Positions 49,831 through 60,324 are shown, counted from the stretch's first letter. The stretch is 64,000 nt of DNA from an uncultured Clostridia bacterium (GCA_934130285.1 CAKOXT010000001.1:62001-126000); one strand, 5' to 3'. Numbers and translations: made by a program. Notes: generated from the letters alone by a model not told the origin.

Positions 49831-50781
49831 ATGAAAAGAATTGTTTTAATTGCTTGCTATTTTGGCAAGCTTCCTAATTATTTTGAATATTGGCAAATGT
49901 CATGCTTTTATAATAAAGATATTGATTTTATATTATTTACAGATCAATCTGTAAATAAAGTAAATGAAAACTTTAAAGTTGTTAATATTAGTTTAGATAA
50001 ATTGAAGAAAAAAATTAATAAGAAAGGATTATATACACCTCAAAAATTTATTCCTTATAAATTATGTGATTATAAACCAGCATATGGAAAAATATTTGAA
50101 GATTATATATCACAGTATGAATTTTGGGGGTATTGCGATATTGATTTAATTTTTGGTAATATTTCAAAATATATAACAGATGATATTTTAAATGAAAATG
50201 ATATAATATTAAATTTAGGACATTTAACAATTTATAGAAACAAAAAAGAATTGTGTGAGATGTATAAAAATGAAGGGGCTATTTATGATTATAAAACAGT
50301 GTATATGAATAATGAAAATTTTGCTTTTGATGAAATGTCTGGAATGCATAGAATTTTAAAACGTGAAAAAATAAAACCGTATTTGAATATACCGATTGCA
50401 GATATTGATAAAAGATATAGTAGATATAAATTATATGATAGAAAAAATTTTAAAAAGCAAATATTTCTTTTTGATTCAGGAATATATAGATATTATGAAA
50501 AAGATGGAGAATTTTTTAATGATGAATATATATATTTACATTTTCAAAAAAAGAAAATATATATAGATGTACGTAATAATGAAAAATTTATTATTGGAAG
50601 TAATGGCTTTTTGAACATAGATGATGATATTGAAAAAATACTAGAAAAATATAATATTTATTATGGAAAAAGCTATGAAATAATAGAATTATTAAAATAT
50701 TATGTAAAAAAAATACAATCTTTTTTTAAAATGAATACAAGGCAAAAAAAGATTTGGATAAAGCAAAAGGTAAAAATATAA
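49831..50781 (+). CDS. DUF6625-type glycosyltransferase-like protein
   Basis: A 316-residue protein starting MKRIVLIACYFGKLPNYFEYW, with the metal-binding-type motif YCDIDLIFG near 107-115 and a C-terminal basic tail. DUF6625 members occur in capsule clusters and are predicted GT-A fold sugar transferases. The D-x-D in CDIDLIFG supports this. It lies nine bases after the GT4 gene and 30 bases before the next transferase, as part of one operon. The acceptor and donor are unknown; the family name is recalled, not searched. Confidence 0.75.
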   Translation: MKRIVLIACYFGKLPNYFEYWQMSCFYNKDIDFILFTDQSVNKVNENFKVVNISLDKLKKKINKKGLYTPQKFIPYKLCDYKPAYGKIFEDYISQYEFWGYCDIDLIFGNISKYITDDILNENDIILNLGHLTIYRNKKELCEMYKNEGAIYDYKTVYMNNENFAFDEMSGMHRILKREKIKPYLNIPIADIDKRYSRYKLYDRKNFKKQIFLFDSGIYRYYEKDGEFFNDEYIYLHFQKKKIYIDVRNNEKFIIGSNGFLNIDDDIEKILEKYNIYYGKSYEIIELLKYYVKKIQSFFKMNTRQKKIWIKQKVKI

Positions 50782-50811
50782 TATATTAGTAAATAAAGAA
50801 AAGAGGATATG

Positions 50812-51996
50812 ATGAAAGTAGTTTTTATTCAACATGGTTCAAGAGTTAGAGTGTGTGAAAACGGTAAGTTATTTATAGATGGCAATTTTAATAATAATAT
50901 ATGGAAACGTTATAAATCTTATTGTGATGATTTAACGGTTATATTACGAAAACTCCCAGGAAAATTCAAAGAAGAAGATTTAAAAGATAAGTATAATGAA
51001 ATTGATGAGTCATTAATGAATTTAGTATTAGTAGATGATATATATTCACCTAAAAGTAATTATTTTAACTTAAAAATTAGAAAAAAAATAGAAAGTGTAA
51101 TAAAAAGAGAGATTGAAAAATGTGATAAAGTGATTTTAAGATCTGCGGGAGATTTTTATACAGATTTAGCATATAAATATGCTAAAAAATTAAATAAAAT
51201 GTTTTTAGTGGAAGCTATAGGTTTTCCTTTTCCCAGTTTTTGGTATCATAGTCAAGTAGGAAAAATTTTGGCTTTTCCTATTGATTATAAATTCAAAAAA
51301 ACTGTGAAAGAAGCAAAATATGTGTTATATGTTACAGGAGATGCATTACAACAAAAATATCCAAATAAATACAAAAATATTGGTTGTTCAGATGTAGAAA
51401 TTTTTGAAACAGAGAATATTAATTCAATAGTAAATAATAAAGTTTTGAATGTAGAGCAAACTAAAAAAATTGTTTTGGGAACTGCGGCATTTTTAAATGT
51501 TAAATGGAAAGGACAAATTAATGTAATAAAGGCATTAAATGTCTTAAAAAAATTAGGATATAATAATTTTGAGTATCAGCTTGTCGGTGCTGGGGATTCA
51601 CAGCGAATAACAAAATATATTAAAAAGTATGGATTAGATGAAAATGTTAAAATTATTGGTGCGTTACAACATGACAAAGTATATGAGTGGTTGGAAAAAA
51701 TAGATATATATGTTCAGCCTAGTTATCAAGAAGGATTATGCAGAGCGATTATAGAAGCAATGAGCAAAGGCTGTATGGTTGTGGCTTCAAATGTTGGTGG
51801 AAATTATGAATTAATTGAAAAAAAATATCTTTATAAGAAACATAATTACAAACAACTAGCTAAAATATTAGCTGGTGTTACACCTGATGAAATAAAGAAA
51901 AATGCAATTAATAATTACAAGAAATCGCAAAAATATTGTAAGGATATTTTAGAAAAAAGACGCGATAAATTTTATAAGGAATTTGTGGAAGAATAG
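50812..51996 (+). CDS. Glycosyltransferase family 4
   Basis: A 394-residue GT-B fold transferase. The C-terminal half has the donor-binding pattern: YVQPSYQEGLCRAIIEAMSKG with the Glu pair, preceded by GTAAFLNVKWKGQINVI and followed by VVASNVGGNYELI. The N-terminal half (RVRVCENGKLFIDG) is divergent. The stop codon is immediately followed by the ATG of the next gene. ATG 50812 is preferred over the adjacent ATG at 50809, as it is better placed after AGAGGA. It adds one sugar to the repeat unit in the cytoplasm. Confidence 0.9.
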   Translation: MKVVFIQHGSRVRVCENGKLFIDGNFNNNIWKRYKSYCDDLTVILRKLPGKFKEEDLKDKYNEIDESLMNLVLVDDIYSPKSNYFNLKIRKKIESVIKREIEKCDKVILRSAGDFYTDLAYKYAKKLNKMFLVEAIGFPFPSFWYHSQVGKILAFPIDYKFKKTVKEAKYVLYVTGDALQQKYPNKYKNIGCSDVEIFETENINSIVNNKVLNVEQTKKIVLGTAAFLNVKWKGQINVIKALNVLKKLGYNNFEYQLVGAGDSQRITKYIKKYGLDENVKIIGALQHDKVYEWLEKIDIYVQPSYQEGLCRAIIEAMSKGCMVVASNVGGNYELIEKKYLYKKHNYKQLAKILAGVTPDEIKKNAINNYKKSQKYCKDILEKRRDKFYKEFVEE

Positions 51997-52998
51997 ATGA
52001 ATAGTGTAAAATTTAGTATAATTATTCCAGTATACAATGCTGAAAAATATATTGATAAATGCATTAAAAGTGTACTTGAACAAAAATATGAAAATGTAGA
52101 AATAATTGCAATAGATGATGGTTCAAGTGATAAGAGTTTAGAAAGATTAAAACAATATAAAGATAAAATTGAGTTAATAGAACAAAAAAACTATGGTGTT
52201 TCATATTCAAGAAATATTGGAATTGAAAAAGCTACTGGTGATTGGCTTATTTTCCTAGATGCTGATGATGAATTATTATGCGGATCGCTAAATTATTTGA
52301 GCGAAACAATAAAGGATGCTTCGATAGATTATATTATAACTAATGTAATAAGTGAAATGCCAAATGAACTTCAATTACAGTTTTTTAAAAGAAAAATCAC
52401 AAATAAAAATGAATTGATAAATTCTATTGTTTCAATTAACTATAGCAAAGAAAAAAAATTTTTTTCAAATAATAGTAGATGCATAGGAGGAAAAATATTT
52501 AAGAGAGAGATTATAAAAAAATATAAAATCAAATTTGATACTGAGTTGAATACGTTTGAAGATGGTTTTTTTAATATGGAATATATTAATTATTGCGAAG
52601 ATATTTATTTTTTAAATACAAGTATATATTATTATAGAAATGTTAAAACTTCTAAAACACATAGTATAGATGAAAAAAATACGAGTCAGATTCATGCAAT
52701 TGTAACAAAAATGCAAAGTACTTTAAAAAGAATGTCTGGATATAACTATAATGAAGAAGTTTTTGGCTATTTTATGGTAGATATGTATAGAATATTATGC
52801 GGTAATATAGTAAAAAGTTGTAGACTGAATTTATATAAAGCAATAAAGTTAATTAAGGAAGAGTATAAAAAACTTTTCGGAGATAAATTTTACTTTATAA
52901 ATATTAATGAGCTTAGTTCAAAAAAAGAAAAATTTTTAATAAAAATTATTAAGAAAAAGAAATTTTTTCTTATATATTTGGTATATTTTCTGAAATAG
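51997..52998 (+). CDS. Glycosyltransferase family 2
   Basis: A 333-residue GT-A enzyme with SIIIPVYNAEKYI at 8-20, IAIDDGSSDKS near 35-45 and FLDADDE near 85-91, and a C-terminal amphipathic, strongly basic helical region. It starts directly at the stop codon of the upstream GT4 gene. It likely adds a sugar to the lipid-linked repeat unit. Its AT-rich codon use matches its neighbours, unlike the GC-richer GT2 gene at 35.5 kb. Confidence 0.93.
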   Translation: MNSVKFSIIIPVYNAEKYIDKCIKSVLEQKYENVEIIAIDDGSSDKSLERLKQYKDKIELIEQKNYGVSYSRNIGIEKATGDWLIFLDADDELLCGSLNYLSETIKDASIDYIITNVISEMPNELQLQFFKRKITNKNELINSIVSINYSKEKKFFSNNSRCIGGKIFKREIIKKYKIKFDTELNTFEDGFFNMEYINYCEDIYFLNTSIYYYRNVKTSKTHSIDEKNTSQIHAIVTKMQSTLKRMSGYNYNEEVFGYFMVDMYRILCGNIVKSCRLNLYKAIKLIKEEYKKLFGDKFYFININELSSKKEKFLIKIIKKKKFFLIYLVYFLK

Positions 52999-53006
52999 GA
53001 GGAGAA

Positions 53007-54101
53007 ATGTTTGTTTATTTTTTAACTTTTGGTATATCATTTCTTTTTGCATATTGTGCAAATCGATATAAAAAAAATAAAACTATTTTTGTATTATTTT
53101 CAGGAATAGCTATTTTATGCCCATCTATTTTAGCAGGTTTTAGAAGCAAGGGAATTGGAACAGATACAAATGGATATATAAATTTTGTGTTTAATGATTG
53201 CTTGCAATTAAAAGACTTTGGGGAATTAATTAAATATATTAAAATTTCAGAAGTTGAATCTTTATTCGTCTTAGTTGATTATATTATTACTAGATTTACA
53301 AATGTTGTTAATTATTCTTATTTTGTTTTTGAATTTATTATTTTATTATTTGTTTATTTAGCTGCATATAAATTTGATGAAAGAACTTTTTACTTTTCAT
53401 ATTTGTTTTTTTTAATATTATTTTTTAATAGGTCCTTAAATATGTGTAGGCAGACTCTAGCACTAGTGATTGTATTGTTTAATTTTAGTAATATAAGAGA
53501 AAAAAATATAATTAAATTTATTTTTTGGACATGTATTGCGATTTTATTTCATAAAACCGCAATTATTTCAATAGTATGTTATCCTTTATATAATTATATT
53601 TTTAATTTTGAAAAACCGATATTTCGAAAATTAGTATCTGTCTTATTGGTAGTTATTGGTGTATATTTTTTTAATAATATTTTTAACTTGTTGCATTCAT
53701 ATGGTATAGTTAATTCTAAATATTTAGTATATCTAACCAATACTAGTAGTACGGTTTCTAACATGGAATTAATGTTAAAAATTACTGTTATTATTATAGA
53801 AATACTAATATATAAGAATTACATTGAGATAAAGCAAGAAAATGAGTTTTTGGTATATATGTTTATTATAGGATCATTATTAAGTTTGCTAGGAATGAAG
53901 ATAAGTTTTGGGCAAAGATTATCATATTATTTTACATATTATATTATTTTCTTTTTGAGTAATTTTTACGAGGTTTTTAAAGGAAAAAAGCAGAAATTTT
54001 TTATATTAACTTTAACATTAGTGGTAGTATTAGGATATTCATATATGGGATATGGAGTGCTAAATTGGGATCAAACGGTACCATACAAAGTAATAATTTA
54101 G
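53007..54101 (+). CDS. EpsG-family polysaccharide polymerase
   Basis: A 364-residue membrane protein with about ten transmembrane segments. It has the EpsG-type opening (MFVYFLTFGISFLFAYCANRY, then LAGFRSKGIGTDTNGY) that marks the family, whose members polymerise repeat units outside the membrane (the Wzy role). The large outer loop and the RxxxxGTDTxxY element are present. In a Wzx/Wzy pathway it would link flipped oligosaccharides, with length set by the CpsC/CpsD/CpsB proteins encoded 50 kb upstream. GGAGG lies close before the ATG. Confidence 0.88.
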   Translation: MFVYFLTFGISFLFAYCANRYKKNKTIFVLFSGIAILCPSILAGFRSKGIGTDTNGYINFVFNDCLQLKDFGELIKYIKISEVESLFVLVDYIITRFTNVVNYSYFVFEFIILLFVYLAAYKFDERTFYFSYLFFLILFFNRSLNMCRQTLALVIVLFNFSNIREKNIIKFIFWTCIAILFHKTAIISIVCYPLYNYIFNFEKPIFRKLVSVLLVVIGVYFFNNIFNLLHSYGIVNSKYLVYLTNTSSTVSNMELMLKITVIIIEILIYKNYIEIKQENEFLVYMFIIGSLLSLLGMKISFGQRLSYYFTYYIIFFLSNFYEVFKGKKQKFFILTLTLVVVLGYSYMGYGVLNWDQTVPYKVII

Positions 54102-54110
54102 GAGAAAAAT

Positions 54111-55151
54111 ATGAAAATTTATTTAGAGGGGTATTTTAATTGTAATTTAGGAGATGATTTATTCTTTTATATGCTTTTAAAAAGATATAAAAATGTGGAG
54201 TTTTATACTTGCACAAATGTATGTATAGAATATATGAAAAATTTAAAAGGTATAAAGTATAATAAATTTATTAATAAATTGTTGAATTTTTTACATCTGA
54301 ATAATTTGAGTACTAAACAAAGAGTAATCCAAAAGATGGATGCAATAGTATTATTAGGTGGATCAATGTTTATAGAAAGTAAAAAAAAATATGATAATAC
54401 TAAATATAATTATTTATTTAATTGTTCAAAACCTTATTTTATTATAGGAACTAATTTTGGACCTTATTTTTCGCAAGGATACTATAATAATGCATTAAAA
54501 ATATTTAAAAATGCAAATGATGTTACATTTAGAGATAATAAATCATATACATGTTTTTCAAGTGAATTATCTAATGTAAGAATGGCAAATGATATAATTT
54601 TTTCATTAAAGAGTAAAAAGAATAAGAAGATAAGAGAAAATAAGAAAGCTATTATATCTGTAATTAACGGTCAAAATAGAAATTTCGATGAAAATATATA
54701 TTATAATAATTTGATATATATATATAATTTCTTTAAAGATAGAAACTACGAAATTTGCTTTATGTCTTTTTGTGAAGCTGAAGGAGATGAGAGCGAAATT
54801 GTAAAAATAATGAATGATATAAATGATGAAAAGGCAAAAAAGTATTTCTACAGGGGGAATATTGAAGAGGCATTAGCATTGATTAATTCAGCTGATGTAG
54901 TAGTTGGAAGTAGATTTCACGCTAATATTTTAGGAATAGTTTATGATAAGGTAGTTATTCCTTTAGCATATAGTGATAAGACGATAGATGCATTGACTGA
55001 TATATCTTTTAATGGAAGAATTTATGATTTGAGAAAAAATGAAAAGATAATACTTAAAGACGAGGATTTAATATATAAAAAAAATATGTTTGATGATAAA
55101 TCTGTAAATGTTCATTTTGAAAAGTTGGATAATTATTTAAGGAGAAAATAA
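54111..55151 (+). CDS. Polysaccharide pyruvyl transferase family protein
   Basis: A 346-residue protein with the pattern of CsaB/WcaK-type pyruvyl transferases: GYFNCNLGDDLFFYMLL at the start, VLLGGSMFI, IGTNFGPYF, and the C-terminal VVGSRFHANILGIV. The SRFH motif is the family's hallmark. Members transfer a pyruvyl group from phosphoenolpyruvate to a sugar residue as a ketal, or are glycosyltransferase relatives. In this cluster it would pyruvylate the exopolysaccharide repeat unit. No membrane segment is visible. It overlaps no neighbour and precedes the flippase by zero bases. Confidence 0.88.
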   Translation: MKIYLEGYFNCNLGDDLFFYMLLKRYKNVEFYTCTNVCIEYMKNLKGIKYNKFINKLLNFLHLNNLSTKQRVIQKMDAIVLLGGSMFIESKKKYDNTKYNYLFNCSKPYFIIGTNFGPYFSQGYYNNALKIFKNANDVTFRDNKSYTCFSSELSNVRMANDIIFSLKSKKNKKIRENKKAIISVINGQNRNFDENIYYNNLIYIYNFFKDRNYEICFMSFCEAEGDESEIVKIMNDINDEKAKKYFYRGNIEEALALINSADVVVGSRFHANILGIVYDKVVIPLAYSDKTIDALTDISFNGRIYDLRKNEKIILKDEDLIYKKNMFDDKSVNVHFEKLDNYLRRK

Positions 55152-56600
55152 ATGGTAAAAGAAGAAAAATTACGTATGCAAAATAGAAAATTATTAAAAA
55201 ATACAGTTATAGTTGCAATTGGACAAATTTGTACGAAATTTATTAGTTTTTTTTTATTACCTTTTTATACGGAGTATCTTAATTCTAGTGAGTTTGGAGT
55301 TGTTGATTTATTAAATACTTTTGTATCACTTATTATACCGATTATTTCATTCCAATTGGATCAGGCGGTTTTTAGATTTTTAATAGATTCTAGAAGTGAT
55401 GAAAATAAAAAAAATACAATTATAACTACATCTATGTTTTCGGTAATAATTCAAGCTCTCATTTTTTCATTTTTTTATTTGGGTGCTTCAATTTTTTGGA
55501 AAAATGAATATCAGTTTTTTTTCTTAATCAATGTTTTGGCAACACTAATAGCTTCAGTATTGTTACAAATAAGTAGAGGGATTGGAAATAATGTATTATA
55601 TTCAAGCGGAAGCCTTATTTCTGGAGTAATTACGATTGTGTGTAATGTTATTTTTATTGCTTTTTTAAAATTAGGTGCGTATGGTATGTTATTAGGGACT
55701 TTTTTAGGAAATTTTATTTCAACTGTTTTTTTAGTATGGAAATTACATATATTTTCTATATTAAAATTTAAAAATATAAATAAAAATGTTTTAAAGAAAT
55801 TATTAAAATATTCTATACCGTTAATTCCAAATGCAATTTCATGGTGGATTGTTAATGCATCTGATAGAGTTATTATAAGTAAATTCCTTGGGTTAGATGA
55901 GAATGGCGTTTACTCAGCAGCTAATAAATTTTCTAACATTTGTATAACTTTTTTTAATGTTTTTAGTTTGACATGGACAGAATCGGCTGCTGTTCATTAT
56001 CAAGATACAGATAAAGAAGAATATTTTTCAGATATCTATAATAAAACTATAAAGTTATTTACGTCTTTTTGCTTTATGATTATTGCTATTTTACCGTTTA
56101 CATTTAATTTTTTTATTAGAGGAGAGAGCTACAGTTCTGCATATTATCAGATACCTATTTTGCTAGTTTCTACTATATTTAATATTGTAGTTTCAATGTA
56201 TGGTTCCATATATGTAGCTGCGAAAAATTCTAAAGAAATTGCTAGAACGTCTATATATTCTGCATTAATAAATATTATAGTTAATTTGTTATTAATAAAA
56301 TTTTTAGGATTATATGCAGCATCGTTATCTACATTAATAGCATATTTTGCGATGTCGTTATATAGAGGAATTGATTCAAAAAAATATGTTAGGATAGATA
56401 TAGATAAAAAATTTATTGCAATATCTGCATTTGTATGTATGCTTTTGATTACTATATACTATCAAAAAAATATGGCTTTATGTATAATTGGTTTAATGCT
56501 GACTATTATAGAAAGTTTTATATATAATTATCCTGTAATAGTGGAATTTTATAAATTTATAATAAGTAAGATAAGGAAAATAAAAAATGTTGAAATTTAA
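55152..56600 (+). CDS. wzx: Oligosaccharide flippase (Wzx, MATE/MOP type)
   Basis: A 482-residue protein with about 12-14 transmembrane segments. The start (KNTVIVAIGQICTKFISFFLLPFYTEYL) and the ASDRVIISKFLGLDENGVYSAANKF segment are typical of Wzx-type flippases of the MOP superfamily. It moves the undecaprenyl-linked repeat unit from the inner to the outer membrane leaflet. The start codon follows directly after the pyruvyl transferase stop. The end overlaps the start of the long glycosidase gene by 14 bases, indicating coupled translation with the processing enzyme. Confidence 0.92.
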   Translation: MVKEEKLRMQNRKLLKNTVIVAIGQICTKFISFFLLPFYTEYLNSSEFGVVDLLNTFVSLIIPIISFQLDQAVFRFLIDSRSDENKKNTIITTSMFSVIIQALIFSFFYLGASIFWKNEYQFFFLINVLATLIASVLLQISRGIGNNVLYSSGSLISGVITIVCNVIFIAFLKLGAYGMLLGTFLGNFISTVFLVWKLHIFSILKFKNINKNVLKKLLKYSIPLIPNAISWWIVNASDRVIISKFLGLDENGVYSAANKFSNICITFFNVFSLTWTESAAVHYQDTDKEEYFSDIYNKTIKLFTSFCFMIIAILPFTFNFFIRGESYSSAYYQIPILLVSTIFNIVVSMYGSIYVAAKNSKEIARTSIYSALINIIVNLLLIKFLGLYAASLSTLIAYFAMSLYRGIDSKKYVRIDIDKKFIAISAFVCMLLITIYYQKNMALCIIGLMLTIIESFIYNYPVIVEFYKFIISKIRKIKNVEI

Positions 56601-59600
56601 ACGAATATTGATAGCTTTGATATTAATAATTGGATTAATTATTTTATTAAATATTAATACTGTGAAAAAAATTTATAAAAATGTAAGTGAAAAAATTAAA
56701 TTTGATTTTAAACTTAATGAAACAATGGAGTATGGCAAGTTAGATGATAGTATTGATGCAATAGGCGATGTAGTGTACGAAGAAAAATTAAATTTAGATA
56801 TAGTATTTGATTTAATAAAGGATAATTATGTTTTAACTGTAAAAATAAATGATAATGAATTTTATAATGAAAAATTAAAAGAACATAATATTATAGATGT
56901 TACACTTAATGAAGGAAAAAATGTATTGATTTTTGATGTTTATGAGGATTCTAAACTAATGTACGAAGTAAATAAAGAAGTATATTATGTTAAAAGTTAT
57001 GTGAGTCAATTTGCTGAAAAAATTTCTAATGCAGGTATTACTGTACAGTATATTAATGGTACCCGAGAAAAATATGAGAAATCTAAAAATCAATTGATTT
57101 CATTGGGAGCAATGAATATAAAAGGAGAAGTTTGCTTAGGTGATTATTCAAAAATAAATAATAATTATATATGGATAAATGAGTTGACTAAGAGACGAAA
57201 TTTAATATTACTCTTAAATATTAATCCATTTAGAATAAATTCCAATGATAATATCAGTAAAACCGAGAATTTTGTAAAGAGAATTAATGATGATTATGGA
57301 TTGAAGACATTTGAAGTCCTAAATGAAGTTAATTTTAGATATAAAACAGATGAAGATATTAGATGGTATAAAATATGTATGAATAAATTAATTTATGATT
57401 TCCCAAGTATGAATTTTTTGACATCAACCAATGCTAATTCATATAATGACAAAAATAAAATATCTTCTATAGAATTTTATGATAGGTATAATAGTGATTT
57501 AGAAAATAGAACATTATATTACAATATTCATCCATATTCATTTAAAAGTAATGAGGAGTTAAAAAATAAGATAAAAGAGCATAAAGATTTAATTAGTAAA
57601 AATGGAGGGTTTGCATATTTGAATGCAACAGAGTATGGAAGTACAACCTATTTAACTACTGAAGACGAACAGGCTAAGATACTTGTCAAACAAACGGTTA
57701 CATTAGAGAAAGATGCTAAATATAAAATATTATATGATTTATGGTCTGCAGAAAAAGAAGGAGAATATGATAACTTTGGTTTATTAACAAATGATTATAA
57801 ACCAAGGCCATCATATTATTCTATGAAAAAATATTATGAAAATACGAATGGTGCAGAGTATATTGGATCTATTCCAAGTCTAGCTGATGGATTGGAATTC
57901 CATGTATATGATAAGGATGGTGTTCCTTTAATTATAAGCTGGTCTAGTGATAACAGCAAAACAATAGAAATTCCTTACTCAGGTTTTACAGCATATGATT
58001 TATATGGAAATGAGATTGAAAATACGGATGGAAAATTATCTATTACAAATTCACCTGTATATTTAAAAAATGCAGATAGAAGTTATTTTTATAGAGCTAT
58101 TTCTAATACAGCAGTTAATGCATATGATGAATTTTTAACAAATTATTCTGATTATTTAGATTCTTCAGATGAAATGATAAGGATTAAAAATAAAGTGAAT
58201 CAAATGAAAAAATATGCAGCTGGCTTATCTACAAATGGAGAAGTTACTGAAGCGGAAGCTTTAAATAAAATGAAGGAACATTTTGCTATAGGTAATATGA
58301 TTATTGATGCTTATAAAGATGGAAAGCTTTCATGTGAATATGTGAAATTAAGTAGTATGTTGGATCAGCTTAATACTACAGCATATGCTTTTGAAGATTT
58401 GATTACTATTACTGCTAAAGACGTTTCAAATGCTAAATTAGAAGCAACTGAGAGTATAATGAATAGTTTTGATAATGTTGTTTCAGCAAATTCAGAAGTT
58501 GAAATGATTTATCCAAATAAAATTAAAGCGTTTGCAAAAGATTATTATGATACATCAAGTTACATAAATGGATTAGAGGAAGAAAATCCAATAAAGAATG
58601 GATTAATTATTAGTAAAGGATTACATGCATATTATTTAGCAGAATGGGCAAGTTCTTTTGCTGATTGTTATTTACAAGATTATGAAGTTAAGATTAAATA
58701 TTCTACTACAGATTTAACTAATGGGGACGTTGTTGCAACTTTAGAAACTGATGCTCCAATAGAATTAGAAGGTTCAAATCAATATACATTTACAGAGAAT
58801 GGTTCTTTTATATTTAAATATACTTTGAATGGCGAAGAAAAAGAAATTACTGCAGTTGTTGATTGGATTGATAAAGATGTGCCAGTTATTAGTGGGATAG
58901 ATGAACGTGAAGACGATATGGATCAAGTTACTTTGAATGTTACTGATGCTAATTTGGATAATATATCATTAAAGAAAGATGGACAAGATGTTTCATTTAA
59001 TAATGGTGATGTACTAATTGAAGTTGGTGAATATGTTGTAATTGCTACCGATTTAGCTGGTAACAAGGCAGAGAGAGCTTTTAAAATTGTCGATTATATA
59101 GAAAGTAATAAAACATATTATATATCTTTAAATGGTACTGGTGATGGATTGTCTGATGAAAATCCAATGAATGTGAAAGATGTAAATAAGAATAGATTTT
59201 ATTCTGGAGATAGAATTTTATTTAAGTCTGGAGAAAAATATTCTATAGATATAGATTGCATTAGAAAAGGTTCACCTGATAATAGAGTTGTTATTTCAAA
59301 TTATGGAGACGGCGAATTACCAATTATCAATGGTTCTATTTCATTGATGTCTAATGTGGATATTTCTAATTTGAAATTTACTAATGGAGCAGAATCTTGT
59401 TTAGTTACAAATTACGATTTTTGTGAGAATGTAAAGATAGAAAATTGTATTTTTGATGAAGTGCATGATACAGCAATTTATTTAAATAGACAGGTTTCTA
59501 ATATTGAAATTACAAATTGTATTTTTAAAAATTGCAAGAGCGTAGCTATTGTAATGAAGAATGACAATAATGGATTTGAAGCAGATAAGGTTTCAATAAA

Positions 59601-60324
59601 CAATAATGTATTTATTGATATAGCAAAATCAATTGAAATTGGTTCTGAAAATTTAGATAATGCTTTTTCAGAAATAGAAATTTCAAAGAATTATTTTGTT
59701 GGTCAAACTGGTAGTGAGGCTATAATAAATATTAATAAAATTGTTCCTGATAAATTTGAAGTGTATATTTATAGTAATTTGTTTTATGGATTTGATAATG
59801 CGTATAAAGTTATTGCAGAAGATGAGAATATAAAGAAATTTTTAGTTTGTGATTATAATGCTTTTTATAGGTATTCTGAATCAAATATTTTTAACGATAT
59901 AAAGAATACTGCGGATTTGATTAATAGCTATGATAATGAAAATGGTTCGAAGGTTGTCTTTATAAGTAAAGAAAAATATGAAGTTGAAAAGTGTTTAGAA
60001 AGTGTTAGTGCTTTGAATTCTGTTGATGAAATTGTTGAATTTTTATCAACAGATGTAAAAGCGCATGAAGGTGAAAAACAACTAAGATCATATGGTAGAA
60101 CAGATGAATTAATTATTAATAAAGTTTTAACTGCTGATGAGATGAAGAAGCTTAATATGAAGGTTATGACTGATTCGACTGTGGCTGATGAGAAATTACC
60201 GTTAGCTGGTTGGCAGAAGGTTTCAATTGCTGGTATTTTAATAATTGTAGTTACTGGTTTGTTTTCAGCTATTAAATATGCAAAATTTAAAAAGGATACT
60301 AGAAAACAAATTAGAAGAAAGTAA
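56587..60324 (+). CDS. Membrane-anchored exopolysaccharide glycosidase with beta-helix domain
   Basis: A 1245-residue protein with transmembrane segments at both ends (about residues 6-24 and 1213-1232), so the body faces outside. Residues 130-430 look like a GH-A clan (beta/alpha)8 glycosidase, similar in plan to GH39: acid/base Glu in LNEVN near 246 and nucleophile Glu in ATEYGS near 350. A helical region (about 495-690) and an Ig-like unit (about 760-840) follow. A right-handed parallel beta-helix of repeated strands (VKIENCIF, IEITNCIF, VSINNNVF) spans about 870-1060. The gene overlaps wzx. An exopolysaccharide hydrolase or trimming enzyme is likely. The GH family is not certain. Confidence 0.78.
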   Translation: MLKFKRILIALILIIGLIILLNINTVKKIYKNVSEKIKFDFKLNETMEYGKLDDSIDAIGDVVYEEKLNLDIVFDLIKDNYVLTVKINDNEFYNEKLKEHNIIDVTLNEGKNVLIFDVYEDSKLMYEVNKEVYYVKSYVSQFAEKISNAGITVQYINGTREKYEKSKNQLISLGAMNIKGEVCLGDYSKINNNYIWINELTKRRNLILLLNINPFRINSNDNISKTENFVKRINDDYGLKTFEVLNEVNFRYKTDEDIRWYKICMNKLIYDFPSMNFLTSTNANSYNDKNKISSIEFYDRYNSDLENRTLYYNIHPYSFKSNEELKNKIKEHKDLISKNGGFAYLNATEYGSTTYLTTEDEQAKILVKQTVTLEKDAKYKILYDLWSAEKEGEYDNFGLLTNDYKPRPSYYSMKKYYENTNGAEYIGSIPSLADGLEFHVYDKDGVPLIISWSSDNSKTIEIPYSGFTAYDLYGNEIENTDGKLSITNSPVYLKNADRSYFYRAISNTAVNAYDEFLTNYSDYLDSSDEMIRIKNKVNQMKKYAAGLSTNGEVTEAEALNKMKEHFAIGNMIIDAYKDGKLSCEYVKLSSMLDQLNTTAYAFEDLITITAKDVSNAKLEATESIMNSFDNVVSANSEVEMIYPNKIKAFAKDYYDTSSYINGLEEENPIKNGLIISKGLHAYYLAEWASSFADCYLQDYEVKIKYSTTDLTNGDVVATLETDAPIELEGSNQYTFTENGSFIFKYTLNGEEKEITAVVDWIDKDVPVISGIDEREDDMDQVTLNVTDANLDNISLKKDGQDVSFNNGDVLIEVGEYVVIATDLAGNKAERAFKIVDYIESNKTYYISLNGTGDGLSDENPMNVKDVNKNRFYSGDRILFKSGEKYSIDIDCIRKGSPDNRVVISNYGDGELPIINGSISLMSNVDISNLKFTNGAESCLVTNYDFCENVKIENCIFDEVHDTAIYLNRQVSNIEITNCIFKNCKSVAIVMKNDNNGFEADKVSINNNVFIDIAKSIEIGSENLDNAFSEIEISKNYFVGQTGSEAIININKIVPDKFEVYIYSNLFYGFDNAYKVIAEDENIKKFLVCDYNAFYRYSESNIFNDIKNTADLINSYDNENGSKVVFISKEKYEVEKCLESVSALNSVDEIVEFLSTDVKAHEGEKQLRSYGRTDELIINKVLTADEMKKLNMKVMTDSTVADEKLPLAGWQKVSIAGILIIVVTGLFSAIKYAKFKKDTRKQIRRK

